Assembly: GCA_000785145.2 (NCBI GenBank) | Contig: JSZA02000001.1 | Span: forward strand, 124,001-188,000 | DNA: 64,000 nt | Reading direction: 5' to 3' | Origin: Candidatus Thiomargarita nelsonii | Lineage (GTDB): Bacteria; Pseudomonadota; Gammaproteobacteria; Beggiatoales; Beggiatoaceae | Shown here: piece by piece, positions 45,640-53,084 of the stretch | How positions within the stretch are numbered: position 1 is the first letter of the stretch | How the letters are laid out: the number at the start of each line of letters is the position of its first letter | Notes under the pieces: generated by a model | Databases searched by the model: none | Seen by the model: the letters and a program-made list of their open reading frames with translations, nothing else | What the model was told of the DNA's origin: nothing | Made by a program: the position numbers and the translations under genes

Positions 45640-46023
45640 ATGAGCCAGAACCTGAAGATTTCTTGGTTAGTGCTAGTGCTGGGATGTTATTTTAACGTGG
45701 GCTGTGGTCCTATCTCTCGCACTAACTATTCCTTTACACCACCTCAGACACCCGAAGGCAAAGTGTGTGTTTCTCAATGTGGCGGCACGAGATTGCAGTG
45801 CAAACAGATGGAGAACATGAGCTACGAAACTTGTCAGTTTCGAGCAAAAACAGCGCACTACTATAACAGTATATGCCACTACGATAAACAACGCATAAGG
45901 GAGTGTTATAGACCTTATTATTATGAGCCTTTTTGTGTTGTCAATTATAGCCAATGCGAAGCCGACTATAGAAGTTGTTACAAAGCCTGTGGCGGAACGA
46001 TAACAAATCATCAGCCTCAATAA
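45640..46023 (+). CDS. Cys-rich exported protein, probable lipoprotein
   Basis: This 127-residue protein begins MSQNLKISWLVLVLGCYFNV, with a hydrophobic segment followed by candidate lipobox Cys16 or Cys22. The mature part has at least nine more Cys in regular pairs (VCVSQC, QC, TC, IC, EC, FC, QC, SC, AC) and many Tyr, consistent with a disulphide-rich periplasmic or surface protein. The ATG at 45640 is preferred over the one at 45580, which would place 20 extra residues before the signal sequence. It follows the VWA gene on the same strand, 90 bases downstream with a hairpin repeat between. I do not recognise the family. Confidence 0.65.
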   Translation: MSQNLKISWLVLVLGCYFNVGCGPISRTNYSFTPPQTPEGKVCVSQCGGTRLQCKQMENMSYETCQFRAKTAHYYNSICHYDKQRIRECYRPYYYEPFCVVNYSQCEADYRSCYKACGGTITNHQPQ

Positions 46024-46040
46024 TTTAACCCCTCAAGCAA

Positions 46041-46075
46041 GTCCAAAGCTAAAGCTTTGGACTCCAAAATCTCCG
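46041..46075. repeat. Dispersed hairpin repeat (CCAAAGC version)
   Basis: GTCCAAAGCTAAAGCTTTGG followed by ACTCCAAAATCTCCG; it lies between two convergent genes, 4 bases past the ORF6N gene stop. Confidence 0.75.
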
Positions 46076-46078
46076 AAC

Positions 46079-46903
46079 TTAGAAACAGCCTCTTGGGAGT
46101 TGTAAATACCGCTTCAGTACCTCAACCACGCTATCGTACCATTTTATCTGTCTAATCGGTGTACCATCACTGTGCTTTTTGCCAGTGTCCAGATAAATCG
46201 CGTACTCCAAACCTTTGTCTGTCAACTCATAATACAAACGGTCTTTGTGATCTCGGTGCGAGGTTTGTAGTCCGGCTTCAATCAGTACTGGGTTGATTTT
46301 GCGGGTGCCGATGCCTAGTTGTTTGGCGATGTCGGAGACGGTGAGGGTTTGTTGTTGCTGCTCCGATTTAAGCCCGTTAAGATCCCAAGTTTCTAGCAAG
46401 TTGACACCAAACTCTTTTTGCATGGCGTTGTTGAGGGCGAGGGTTTGCATGTTGCCGTCTATGCCGAATAGGGCCATCAATTCTTTGTTGATGCGGGCGT
46501 ATTCTAGCATTTGTGATTGGAGTGGGGGCGCAAAATATTTGTTGACTAGCTCGCGTTGGATTTGCCAGGCTAGGTCATCTGTGAAGATTTTGGCGAGCAT
46601 GGCGTAGCCCGTTTGCGTTAGGACGATCAGGCCACGCGGGGGTACGTCAATTCCAAAAACACGTAAAACGTGTTTTTTAGAATATTCAACAACATAATAG
46701 TCTTCGTTCTCAATGAAACGAGATTTATTCTCGGAAAATCGGCTTTGAGCTGTGCGTTCTGGCCGTTGATGAAGTTCATCAATCATTCTGAAAGTCAGCA
46801 CTGGCTGTTCTTTATAGACGATGCGGGTTATGTCATTACCGCTGATGGCAACAACTTGGCCTGATTGTTGCGTTTTAGGCGCAACTTGGGTATTATTGCT
46901 CAT
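46079..46903 (-). CDS. Phage-type ORF6N-domain DNA-binding protein with C-terminal winged helix
   Basis: This 274-residue protein has an ORF6N-like N-terminal domain (about 25-115: LTFRMIDELHQRPERTAQSR, NEDYYVVEY, GLIVLTQTGYAMLAKIF). Such domains are found in phage antirepressors and regulators. The C-terminal part (about 190-274) has LTVSDIAKQLGIGTRKINPV and YYELTDKGLEYAIYLD, a helix-turn-helix/winged-helix pattern typical of phage regulatory proteins. No phage structural genes surround it, so it is either an isolated prophage remnant or a domesticated regulator. Upstream of the ATG (46904-46990) is AT-rich with an inverted GGCATTCCTTG/CAAGGAATGCC (about 46938-46975) that could be an autoregulatory operator. 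Confidence 0.8.
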   Translation of the reverse strand: MSNNTQVAPKTQQSGQVVAISGNDITRIVYKEQPVLTFRMIDELHQRPERTAQSRFSENKSRFIENEDYYVVEYSKKHVLRVFGIDVPPRGLIVLTQTGYAMLAKIFTDDLAWQIQRELVNKYFAPPLQSQMLEYARINKELMALFGIDGNMQTLALNNAMQKEFGVNLLETWDLNGLKSEQQQQTLTVSDIAKQLGIGTRKINPVLIEAGLQTSHRDHKDRLYYELTDKGLEYAIYLDTGKKHSDGTPIRQIKWYDSVVEVLKRYLQLPRGCF

Positions 46904-46937
46904 GGCAATTATTCCTTAATTTAGTGGTTGTTGCTAT

Positions 46938-46975
46938 GGCATTCCTTGGAGACTTGGCGGTAATCAAGGAATGCC
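46938..46975. promoter_or_regulatory. Inverted repeat upstream of the ORF6N gene, possible operator
   Basis: GGCATTCCTTG and CAAGGAATGCC form an 11-bp inverted repeat about 35-70 bases upstream of the start codon of the minus-strand ORF6N regulator. It could be its own binding site or a hairpin in the leader. Confidence 0.45.
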
Positions 46976-47081
46976 GATTTAAAATTGTTACGAAACAATT
47001 AAAGTTTGCAGATTATACACAATACAAAAATGTGAATCAACACTTTTTTATAAAAAAGAATTTATTCTAATAACTATTTGA

Positions 47082-47282
47082 TTATGGAAGTAATTGTTCT
47101 ATTTTTGCTAAGACTTGATTCTTATCATAAGACGGATTGTCAGTAACATTGTGATCAATTACGATACCGATTTTATGGATTAATTGTTTAGACGCTTTAG
47201 GAACATAAATTGATGCTATCTTTCCCCTGCCTCCATGTTTCCAAACGGTAGGTTTAGCACCAGCACCTTTTGGATTTATCAT
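47082..47282 (-). CDS. Small hypothetical protein
   Basis: This 66-residue basic protein (MINPKGAGAKPTVWKHGGRG, then KIASIYVPKAS...) resembles short N-terminal pieces of phage or plasmid proteins of the type KPTVWKHG..IRVP, followed by a helix ending KIEQLLP. The ATG has a good AGGAG six bases upstream, which supports translation. It lies upstream of the ORF6N regulator on the same strand, about 180 bases away, so both may derive from the same mobile element. Function unknown. Confidence 0.6.
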   Translation of the reverse strand: MINPKGAGAKPTVWKHGGRGKIASIYVPKASKQLIHKIGIVIDHNVTDNPSYDKNQVLAKIEQLLP

Positions 47283-47337
47283 AATAATTCTCCTGTTTTA
47301 TCAATTGTTAGGTGACATTATAACAAACAAAATTTAG

Positions 47338-47690
47338 TTTTTCTCGTTCCCAAGCGGAAGCTTGGGAATCCCTGCCTCTGTGCCATATTTTTGGTGCAGG
47401 ACGCAGAGCGTCCTGGCAGGCACTCACTCCACTTCGTTCCGTTACTGCGTTTCCTTTGCCTCGCGCACTCACTTATACACAAGTTTTTTTGTAGGGTGGG
47501 TAGAGCTTCGCTGCACCCACCAAATAGTTGAAATTTATAACAATGGTGGGTTGGGCGTCCCATAACGATGTTGCGCGGGCAACCACAAGGGATTGCCCCT
47601 ACCCACCCTACACAATATCCTTTTATTTCAATTATTTAAAAACTTATGTATAAGAGAGTGCGCAGAGCGTGGGAACGAGAAAACGAGAAA
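47338..47690. repeat. Composite nested inverted-repeat element
   Basis: The 47283-47794 gap holds no gene. The outer arms are TTTCTCGTTCCCA (near 47339) and GTGGGAACGAGAAA (near 47669). The inner arms are TGCGCACTCACTTATACACAAG-like (47460-47481, two differences) and CTTATGTATAAGAGAGTGCG (from 47642). Inside lie GTAGGGTGGGTAGAGCTTCG, GGTGGGTTGGGCGTCCC and GGGCAACCACAAGGGATTGC, all members of repeat families seen near 31490, 34521 and 39250. The order suggests repeats inserted into repeats. Confidence 0.65.
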
Positions 47691-47794
47691 ACCAGAATAA
47701 ATTATAATCATTCTAGTTATTAAGTGGTTATGTTTTGACTTATCCCTTCGATAATGTAATCCTTGTAGTTTTAGTTATAAACTATAATATTCAA

Positions 47795-50700
47795 ATGACT
47801 ATATTCAAACGAAACTCACAAGCCATACGTGCGTTGATTGAAGAGGGCATTCATCCCCGTTGGCTCAAGGCGGAAGCCAAATTAATTAAACCTTTGCTCC
47901 GTGAATATCAGGCGTGGTTGAAAAATACTAAACCTGCTACCTCTCGGCAAGCACTTGCCCATAGCCTTGTCGAATTTTTTTGTTATCGCCTTGACAAAGA
48001 GTTAACTTATATTGATAGTCAGCGTGAGCACTACAGTCACTTTAACAGGCGTTATAGTAATACGGTTAATATCAAAAAACAAAGGCAGCAGATTCTTGAT
48101 TATGCGCGAATACTGGGTGCCAGTAGGTGGCAAATTCAGGGAGATCAAAAAGCTTTTTCGCGTTACTTTGGACAAGATGCAGTGGTGGGGCGTTATCAAC
48201 GTCTTTTGAAATTGAGTGAGCGCCGATTGGCTTTTTTCTTAAAAAGGCTAGGTGTTTTGGCGAGTATCGTTTTGAGTGAAGAGAGCTGGCAACATTATAA
48301 TTTGGAAAACGCCATTAAACCTTTACTTCAATATCCTGGCGATATTCGGGTACGCATTGAGGCTCTTCGTTGTCTCTCCACCTGTTTAAAAAAACTACCT
48401 GATAAAATTCAAGAAGATAGTGTCAGCATCAGCACAGTGCAATATATTTATCGTGCTTGCGTGGATTACCATGAGAATGTTTGGATTCAGTGTGAAGCAT
48501 TGAATTTATTGGAAAGTTTCTCAATTCAGTCCTTGCCAGTGGTTTTAAAAAAACGTTTTACTGAGCCCGGCGAGGGTGATGATTTGTTTGTGCGTCAACA
48601 ATTGGTCCATTTATGGGGTAGAAATTTACAACGCTTGCCCGATCTTATTTCAGTGATTGTCAAAGATCCCAGCCCTTTTGTGCGTCAAGCCCTGGCTAAA
48701 ACATTGGTAGCGGCACCCGTTGAGATGGTGCAGACTTATTTGCGCCAATTGGTGTGCGAGGATGAAGTTGCCGCCGTTAGGGCAGGTGCCTTGTTGGAAA
48801 TTCTGTCTTTGTTGGCTAGAAGTGAACTCAATGCATTTTTGTTGCAGTTGCTCATTGACAGTTTAAGCAATGAAAATGATAAATTTGTATTGCGGGTTGC
48901 GCTCAAGCTTGCCACAGATGCCCCGGCTTTATTGTCAGAGGATTCTGCCATTGTGTGGCAACAGGCGTTGCTGAAAAAAATAGAGGAAATTCATTGTGCC
49001 GCTGATAAACCAGCAGCAGTACGGCGTTGGGCGGCGCAGGCAGCCGAGCGCTTGTGGTGTGAAATGGCACCGGAAACCCGTGCATTACGGAGACAATTAC
49101 AAGATGATCTCCAGACGGTTAAACCAGCGCAAGTTCGACGTTTAGCTAAAAAAGCTAAAAAAGCGTCTTATGATGAAAGTACCTTGGCTAGAGTGTTAGC
49201 AGTGATCAGTCAAGCAGATTTTGGTTATGATGTGCAATCTAAAAAAATTATTCGTGGGCATCGCTTTGGTTTTCGCTGGTGGCGATTGATACACGAATTT
49301 CGTCATCCCTCTCCCGATAAACGTCAAGCATTTCCACATACCACGGGGCGACATTTTTCCGGTCAAATACGCATTCCTTCAGGCATACTTTGTGAAGTCG
49401 CTGAAACGAAAGTCCCGGGTGAGCCTTTATTGATGGAAAGTGAAGCGGGTTGGCGTCCCTATTTGCCTTTGGTTGATGAATTGATTGATGGTTTACCCCA
49501 GGTACAGATTTATAGCAGTGAAGGGATTACCACCGTTTCTGCTCCAAAATCTTGGTGGCGACGGCGATTCTCGGTTTGGAAATTGACTTGGCATTTTAGT
49601 CACTATGCCCAATTACGCAATTGGCAAGAAAAAGGCCAAACGCCCGCAGATACTTATATTAAAGCATTGCAAAAGTTGGGCTTTACAGTCAAATTTCAAA
49701 GTCATACTTATCCAACGCTACCCGATTTCCGCTCTGATCAAGCAGTGCAACGCTTTTTCCCTGTGGTGATCCCCTTTAGTTTTGGTGATTTTCAAGAGGC
49801 TTGGCAACGTATTTCTGAATACTTTTTTTCAGTCTATCAAAATACATTTCAAGATTTAGGACTCTTTAGTGCTGGCGTCTTGGCTTTTTTTGTGACAACA
49901 CATCTTTATGCCAACCATTTGCTTAATCGCACTCGCGCTAATATTCCTTTAATAATTGGCGGCTGGGGCACACGGGGTAAATCGGGCACGGAGCGCATTA
50001 AGGCGGCTATGCTCAATGCCTTGGGCTATAGTATTTTTTCCAAAACGACGGGCTGCGAGGCGATGTTTTTGTATGCCACCCCTTTCGATGCCACCCGCGA
50101 AATGTTTTTATTCCGCCCTTATGATAAGGCGACTATTTGGGAACATTATAATGTGTTACGCTTGGCAGATAAGATGGATATGGATATTTTTTTGTGGGAA
50201 TGTATGGGGCTCACGCCGGCTTATGTAGAAATCCTGCAAAGGCAGTGGACACGCGATGATATTTCTACGATAACCAATACTTATCCTGATCATGAAGATT
50301 TGCAAGGTCCGGCTGGCATTAATATTCCCCAAGTCATGACCAATTTTATTCCACGTCATGGCACTTTGCTGACGACTGAGGAACAAATGTGGCCAATATT
50401 GCAAACGGCAGCCAATGATTTGAAGACTCGCTTACGCCTTATCAATTGGTTGCAAGCCGGATTGTTGACACCTGATGTGTTAGCACGTTTTCCTTATGAG
50501 GAGCATCCTTATAATATTGCCTTAGTGTTGGCAGTGGGAGATGAGTTAGGCATCCCTGCAGATTTCGGGCTCAAAGAAATGGCGGATCGTGTTGTGCTGG
50601 ATATAGGCGTTTTAAAAAGTTATCCGGCTGCACTTATAGAGAGCCGTCGATTGGAATTTCTCATGGGAATGTCTGCCAATGAGCGTTTTGGTTGCTTGAA

Positions 50701-51874
50701 TAATTGGACACGGATGGGTTTGCGTGATCAAACCCCTGAAAATGCGCCCGATGTTTGGATCAGTACGCTGATCAACAATCGCGCTGATCGTATTGCTCGT
50801 TCTCGCGTTTTTGCTAGCCTTTTGGCAGAAGATCTGAGTGCGGACCAGCATGTTTTGGTTGGCACCAATTTAACGGGTATGGTTGGTTATATCCGTGAAG
50901 CTTGGGAAGAGGGCAAAAAAACTTTATGGGCTGGTGATAGTAGCCAAGCTCAAGCTCAGCTTGATAAGGCAGCGCGTGATCTTCGCATACCTATTACTGA
51001 AGAACTTATGCAGGCACGTTTGCGTATAATGCTAGGTGACTCTGATGAGGAATTATTGAGCTTATGGCAGCAGCCTGACAAATTGTCTGAGCGCTTGCCG
51101 GCTGCTGACAAAGCGATTTTTGAGCGTCTTAAACAAGATGTGGAAAATTATAAGGCTTATAAAGCCTTTGCAGCTAAATTAGAAAATGTTACCCAAGATC
51201 AGCACAAACAATTAGATGAAGAATTTCGCCAATTATTATGGCAATGGTTTGAACAAAAATTGGTTGTGATTTATGATCCCTATATGCCCGGTAATCAAAT
51301 TATCAAGCGTATTGCTAGAGAGACGCCGCCTGGTTTTCATAATCGTATTATGGGAATGCAAAACATTAAAGGAACAGGACTTGATTTTGTTTATCGTTGG
51401 CAGGCATGGGAAACTTGTTATAAGGCTCTGACGCAATTAAAAAATCAGAAATTAAGTATTGCGGAAGAGGGGTTAAATACTTTAGTGGCTTTTCAAGAAT
51501 ATGGTCCACTGAGTGAAGAATATGTGCGTCAAACGATAGCCCAAGTCAAAGAAACGGATATAGGTAAACGCGCCTATTTTCAGGCGCATTTCGTTTTGAT
51601 ACTCGATAAGCTAGAACGGACAATGAATGAAATCAATTCACAGGCGAGCCAGGATAGTCAAACGGGTGGTTTTTGGCAAAAAGGGTTTGAATGGCTTGAA
51701 GATTTTTTAGATGCGGGTGATGCGGTAAAACGCCGTAAAATAGCTGATCAAATTTATAAAGATTTGGCAAGCGAGCGCATTAGTTATCAAAAAGCCGCTT
51801 TAGAGTTGCAAAAACTGAACAAGCGTCAGAAGGGTGGGTGGCTTAGTGCGAAATTGGCGAATTGGTGGGGATGA
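47795..51874 (+). CDS. Giant PgsB/CapB-like Mur-ligase-family protein with N-terminal helical repeats
   Basis: This 1359-residue protein is counted from the ATG at 47795; a further ATG at 47735 would add a hydrophobic stretch. Residues about 150-470 are HEAT-like helical repeats (for example FVRQALAKTLVAAPVEMVQ, and EVAAVRAGALLEILSLLARS). A membrane segment (about 690-712, LGLFSAGVLAFFVTTHLYAN) leads into a ligase domain. That domain has the P-loop GGWGTRGKSGTERIK (Lys729, Ser730), KTTGCEAM, ITNTYPDHEDLQGP and LINNRADRIARSRVF. These match the order of motifs in PgsB/CapB, the ATP-dependent ligases that make poly-gamma-glutamate. The C-terminal 350 residues are helical. No pgsC or pgsA is adjacent. 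PgsB proteins are usually about 400 residues, so this is an unusual fusion. Substrate unknown. Confidence 0.85.
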   Translation: MTIFKRNSQAIRALIEEGIHPRWLKAEAKLIKPLLREYQAWLKNTKPATSRQALAHSLVEFFCYRLDKELTYIDSQREHYSHFNRRYSNTVNIKKQRQQILDYARILGASRWQIQGDQKAFSRYFGQDAVVGRYQRLLKLSERRLAFFLKRLGVLASIVLSEESWQHYNLENAIKPLLQYPGDIRVRIEALRCLSTCLKKLPDKIQEDSVSISTVQYIYRACVDYHENVWIQCEALNLLESFSIQSLPVVLKKRFTEPGEGDDLFVRQQLVHLWGRNLQRLPDLISVIVKDPSPFVRQALAKTLVAAPVEMVQTYLRQLVCEDEVAAVRAGALLEILSLLARSELNAFLLQLLIDSLSNENDKFVLRVALKLATDAPALLSEDSAIVWQQALLKKIEEIHCAADKPAAVRRWAAQAAERLWCEMAPETRALRRQLQDDLQTVKPAQVRRLAKKAKKASYDESTLARVLAVISQADFGYDVQSKKIIRGHRFGFRWWRLIHEFRHPSPDKRQAFPHTTGRHFSGQIRIPSGILCEVAETKVPGEPLLMESEAGWRPYLPLVDELIDGLPQVQIYSSEGITTVSAPKSWWRRRFSVWKLTWHFSHYAQLRNWQEKGQTPADTYIKALQKLGFTVKFQSHTYPTLPDFRSDQAVQRFFPVVIPFSFGDFQEAWQRISEYFFSVYQNTFQDLGLFSAGVLAFFVTTHLYANHLLNRTRANIPLIIGGWGTRGKSGTERIKAAMLNALGYSIFSKTTGCEAMFLYATPFDATREMFLFRPYDKATIWEHYNVLRLADKMDMDIFLWECMGLTPAYVEILQRQWTRDDISTITNTYPDHEDLQGPAGINIPQVMTNFIPRHGTLLTTEEQMWPILQTAANDLKTRLRLINWLQAGLLTPDVLARFPYEEHPYNIALVLAVGDELGIPADFGLKEMADRVVLDIGVLKSYPAALIESRRLEFLMGMSANERFGCLNNWTRMGLRDQTPENAPDVWISTLINNRADRIARSRVFASLLAEDLSADQHVLVGTNLTGMVGYIREAWEEGKKTLWAGDSSQAQAQLDKAARDLRIPITEELMQARLRIMLGDSDEELLSLWQQPDKLSERLPAADKAIFERLKQDVENYKAYKAFAAKLENVTQDQHKQLDEEFRQLLWQWFEQKLVVIYDPYMPGNQIIKRIARETPPGFHNRIMGMQNIKGTGLDFVYRWQAWETCYKALTQLKNQKLSIAEEGLNTLVAFQEYGPLSEEYVRQTIAQVKETDIGKRAYFQAHFVLILDKLERTMNEINSQASQDSQTGGFWQKGFEWLEDFLDAGDAVKRRKIADQIYKDLASERISYQKAALELQKLNKRQKGGWLSAKLANWWG

Positions 51875-51893
51875 AGCTAAAGCTTTGGACTCG
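51875..51893. repeat. Partial dispersed hairpin repeat
   Basis: AGCTAAAGCTTTGGACTCG follows the stop codon of the giant ligase gene directly. It is a half copy of the CCAAAGC family. Confidence 0.55.
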
Positions 51894-51973
51894 CTCGCCA
51901 TCAAGGTGGTGTTTTGACTTATCTCTGCTAATCCGGGGTTGATTATCTCTAGCCCGTGCTTATTAAAACAATT

Positions 51974-51998
51974 GAGACAAAAACGCACCGATTGTCTC
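51974..51998. promoter_or_regulatory. Inverted repeat, possible operator of the toxin-antitoxin pair
   Basis: GAGACAA and TTGTCTC are inverted with an 11-base spacer, 34-58 bases before the antitoxin start. Type II antitoxins commonly repress their own operon through such sites. No promoter boxes are certain. Confidence 0.4.
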
Positions 51999-52031
51999 TT
52001 TGTTGATCCTTATCTAACTTGGAGAAAAACA

Positions 52032-52328
52032 ATGCCACCGATTGCAACAAGTGAACCTATTTCTACACCACTTTCAAACCAAATACGCGAAGTGTTACAA
52101 CAGGCTGCTGATATTGTGGGTACGACACTCAACCAATTTATGGTACAAGCTTCGCTCGAAAAAGCACAGGCGATTGTAGATCAAGAGAAAATAATACGCC
52201 TAAGTCAAGAAGATGCAAAAGTTTTTTTTAATGCGCTCGATAACCCACCACCACCCAACGAAAATTTATTAGAAGCCGTTGCCGCTTACAAGGATTCTTC
52301 GCTATATGCTCAGAATAGAAACACTTAG
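52032..52328 (+). CDS. tacA: TacA-like (DUF1778) antitoxin
   Basis: This 98-residue protein has an N-terminal ribbon-helix-helix-like segment (about 12-45, SNQIREVLQQAADIVGTTLN, then QFMVQASLEKAQ), followed by a toxin-wrapping tail (LSQEDAKVFFNALDNPPPPN). That motif order, including the FFNALDNPP box, is characteristic of DUF1778 antitoxins. It should bind DNA upstream and neutralise the acetyltransferase toxin. GGAG lies 8 bases before the chosen ATG; the longer frame from 51939 has no ribosome binding site. Its 3' end overlaps the toxin start by 23 bases. Confidence 0.88.
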   Translation: MPPIATSEPISTPLSNQIREVLQQAADIVGTTLNQFMVQASLEKAQAIVDQEKIIRLSQEDAKVFFNALDNPPPPNENLLEAVAAYKDSSLYAQNRNT

Positions 52329-52845
52329 CAAAACACACAACCGCAAACAATTTGATTGTGGGAACGAATCGCTCAACAGATACTTACAACAAACGGCACG
52401 CCAACATACGGACAAAGGTATAGCTCGCACGTTTGTCTTAATAAACGATGCGAAACCGTCTAACATTCTTGGATTTTTAACGCTGATTGTTTGTGAGATT
52501 CAAACTGATGAATTGCCTGTTCCATTCGCTAAAAAGTATCCTCGTATTGCACCTGCTGCTAAACTCGCCCGTCTTGCGGTTTCAAAAGATTGGCAGCGGC
52601 AAGGTTTAGGCAAACTGATGATGACAGATGCCATACAGCGTGTCATAAGCATTTCGCAAAATGTTGGTATTATTGGTTTTCTCGTTGATGCCAAGGATGA
52701 AACCGCCAAGCGTTATTATCAACGATATGGTTTTATCGAGTTTTCCGTGCTGCTTTTAAAACTTTTTCTTCCCATAGATACACTAAGAAAGGCTTTGCAA
52801 GGTGTACCTCGCCCAAAATCAATCTTAGGCTCCTTATTTAAATAG
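52306..52845 (+). CDS. tacT: GNAT-family toxin, TacT-like
   Basis: This 179-residue GNAT acetyltransferase begins inside the antitoxin gene, at the ATG at 52306. It has the acetyl-CoA binding segment WQRQGLGKLMM (R/QxxGxG/A), the start motif FDCGNESLNRYL typical of DUF1778-paired toxins, and KLARLAVSKDW, followed by RYYQRYGF. TacT toxins acetylate the amino group of charged tRNAs and stop translation. Operon order antitoxin-toxin with overlap is typical. A terminator follows 7 bases after the stop. Confidence 0.87.
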   Translation: MLRIETLSKTHNRKQFDCGNESLNRYLQQTARQHTDKGIARTFVLINDAKPSNILGFLTLIVCEIQTDELPVPFAKKYPRIAPAAKLARLAVSKDWQRQGLGKLMMTDAIQRVISISQNVGIIGFLVDAKDETAKRYYQRYGFIEFSVLLLKLFLPIDTLRKALQGVPRPKSILGSLFK

Positions 52846-52851
52846 CAAGCC

Positions 52852-52892
52852 AAAAATCCTATTTCTTCAAGAAATAGGATTTTTAGGTTTTT
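52852..52892 (+). terminator. Intrinsic terminator after the toxin gene
   Basis: The stem AAAAATCCTATTTCTT / AAGAAATAGGATTTTT with a one-base centre is followed by further T runs. The stem is the same as at 34442-34481. Confidence 0.85.
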
Positions 52893-53019
52893 TAACTGTC
52901 GTTAACTTTCATGCGAGCCTTTATTCTCCTTGGACACCATTCGTTGTACTATCACGGTTAAATGCCAACACGCCTAAACAAAACCAAAATCCTCGCCGAG
53001 AATGTTGTGGTTAAGTTTG

Positions 53020-53048
53020 TTCATAAATCAAAATGCGTATGATATAAT
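53020..53048 (+). promoter_or_regulatory. Candidate sigma-70-type promoter for the sensor gene
   Basis: TTCATA (53020-53025) and TATAAT (53043-53048) are separated by 17 bases and lie 37 bases before the ATG at 53085. The -10 is perfect; the -35 matches four of six. Confidence 0.45.
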
Positions 53049-53084
53049 TTTTGACAATCCGCGTCGAATTAATAAAACAATAAC

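Noticed and set aside
47735-47794. Upstream ATG for the giant ligase gene
   Set aside because: The 20 extra residues are hydrophobic but without a clear signal sequence. The ATG at 47795 starts a typical soluble N-terminus, though the choice is not certain.
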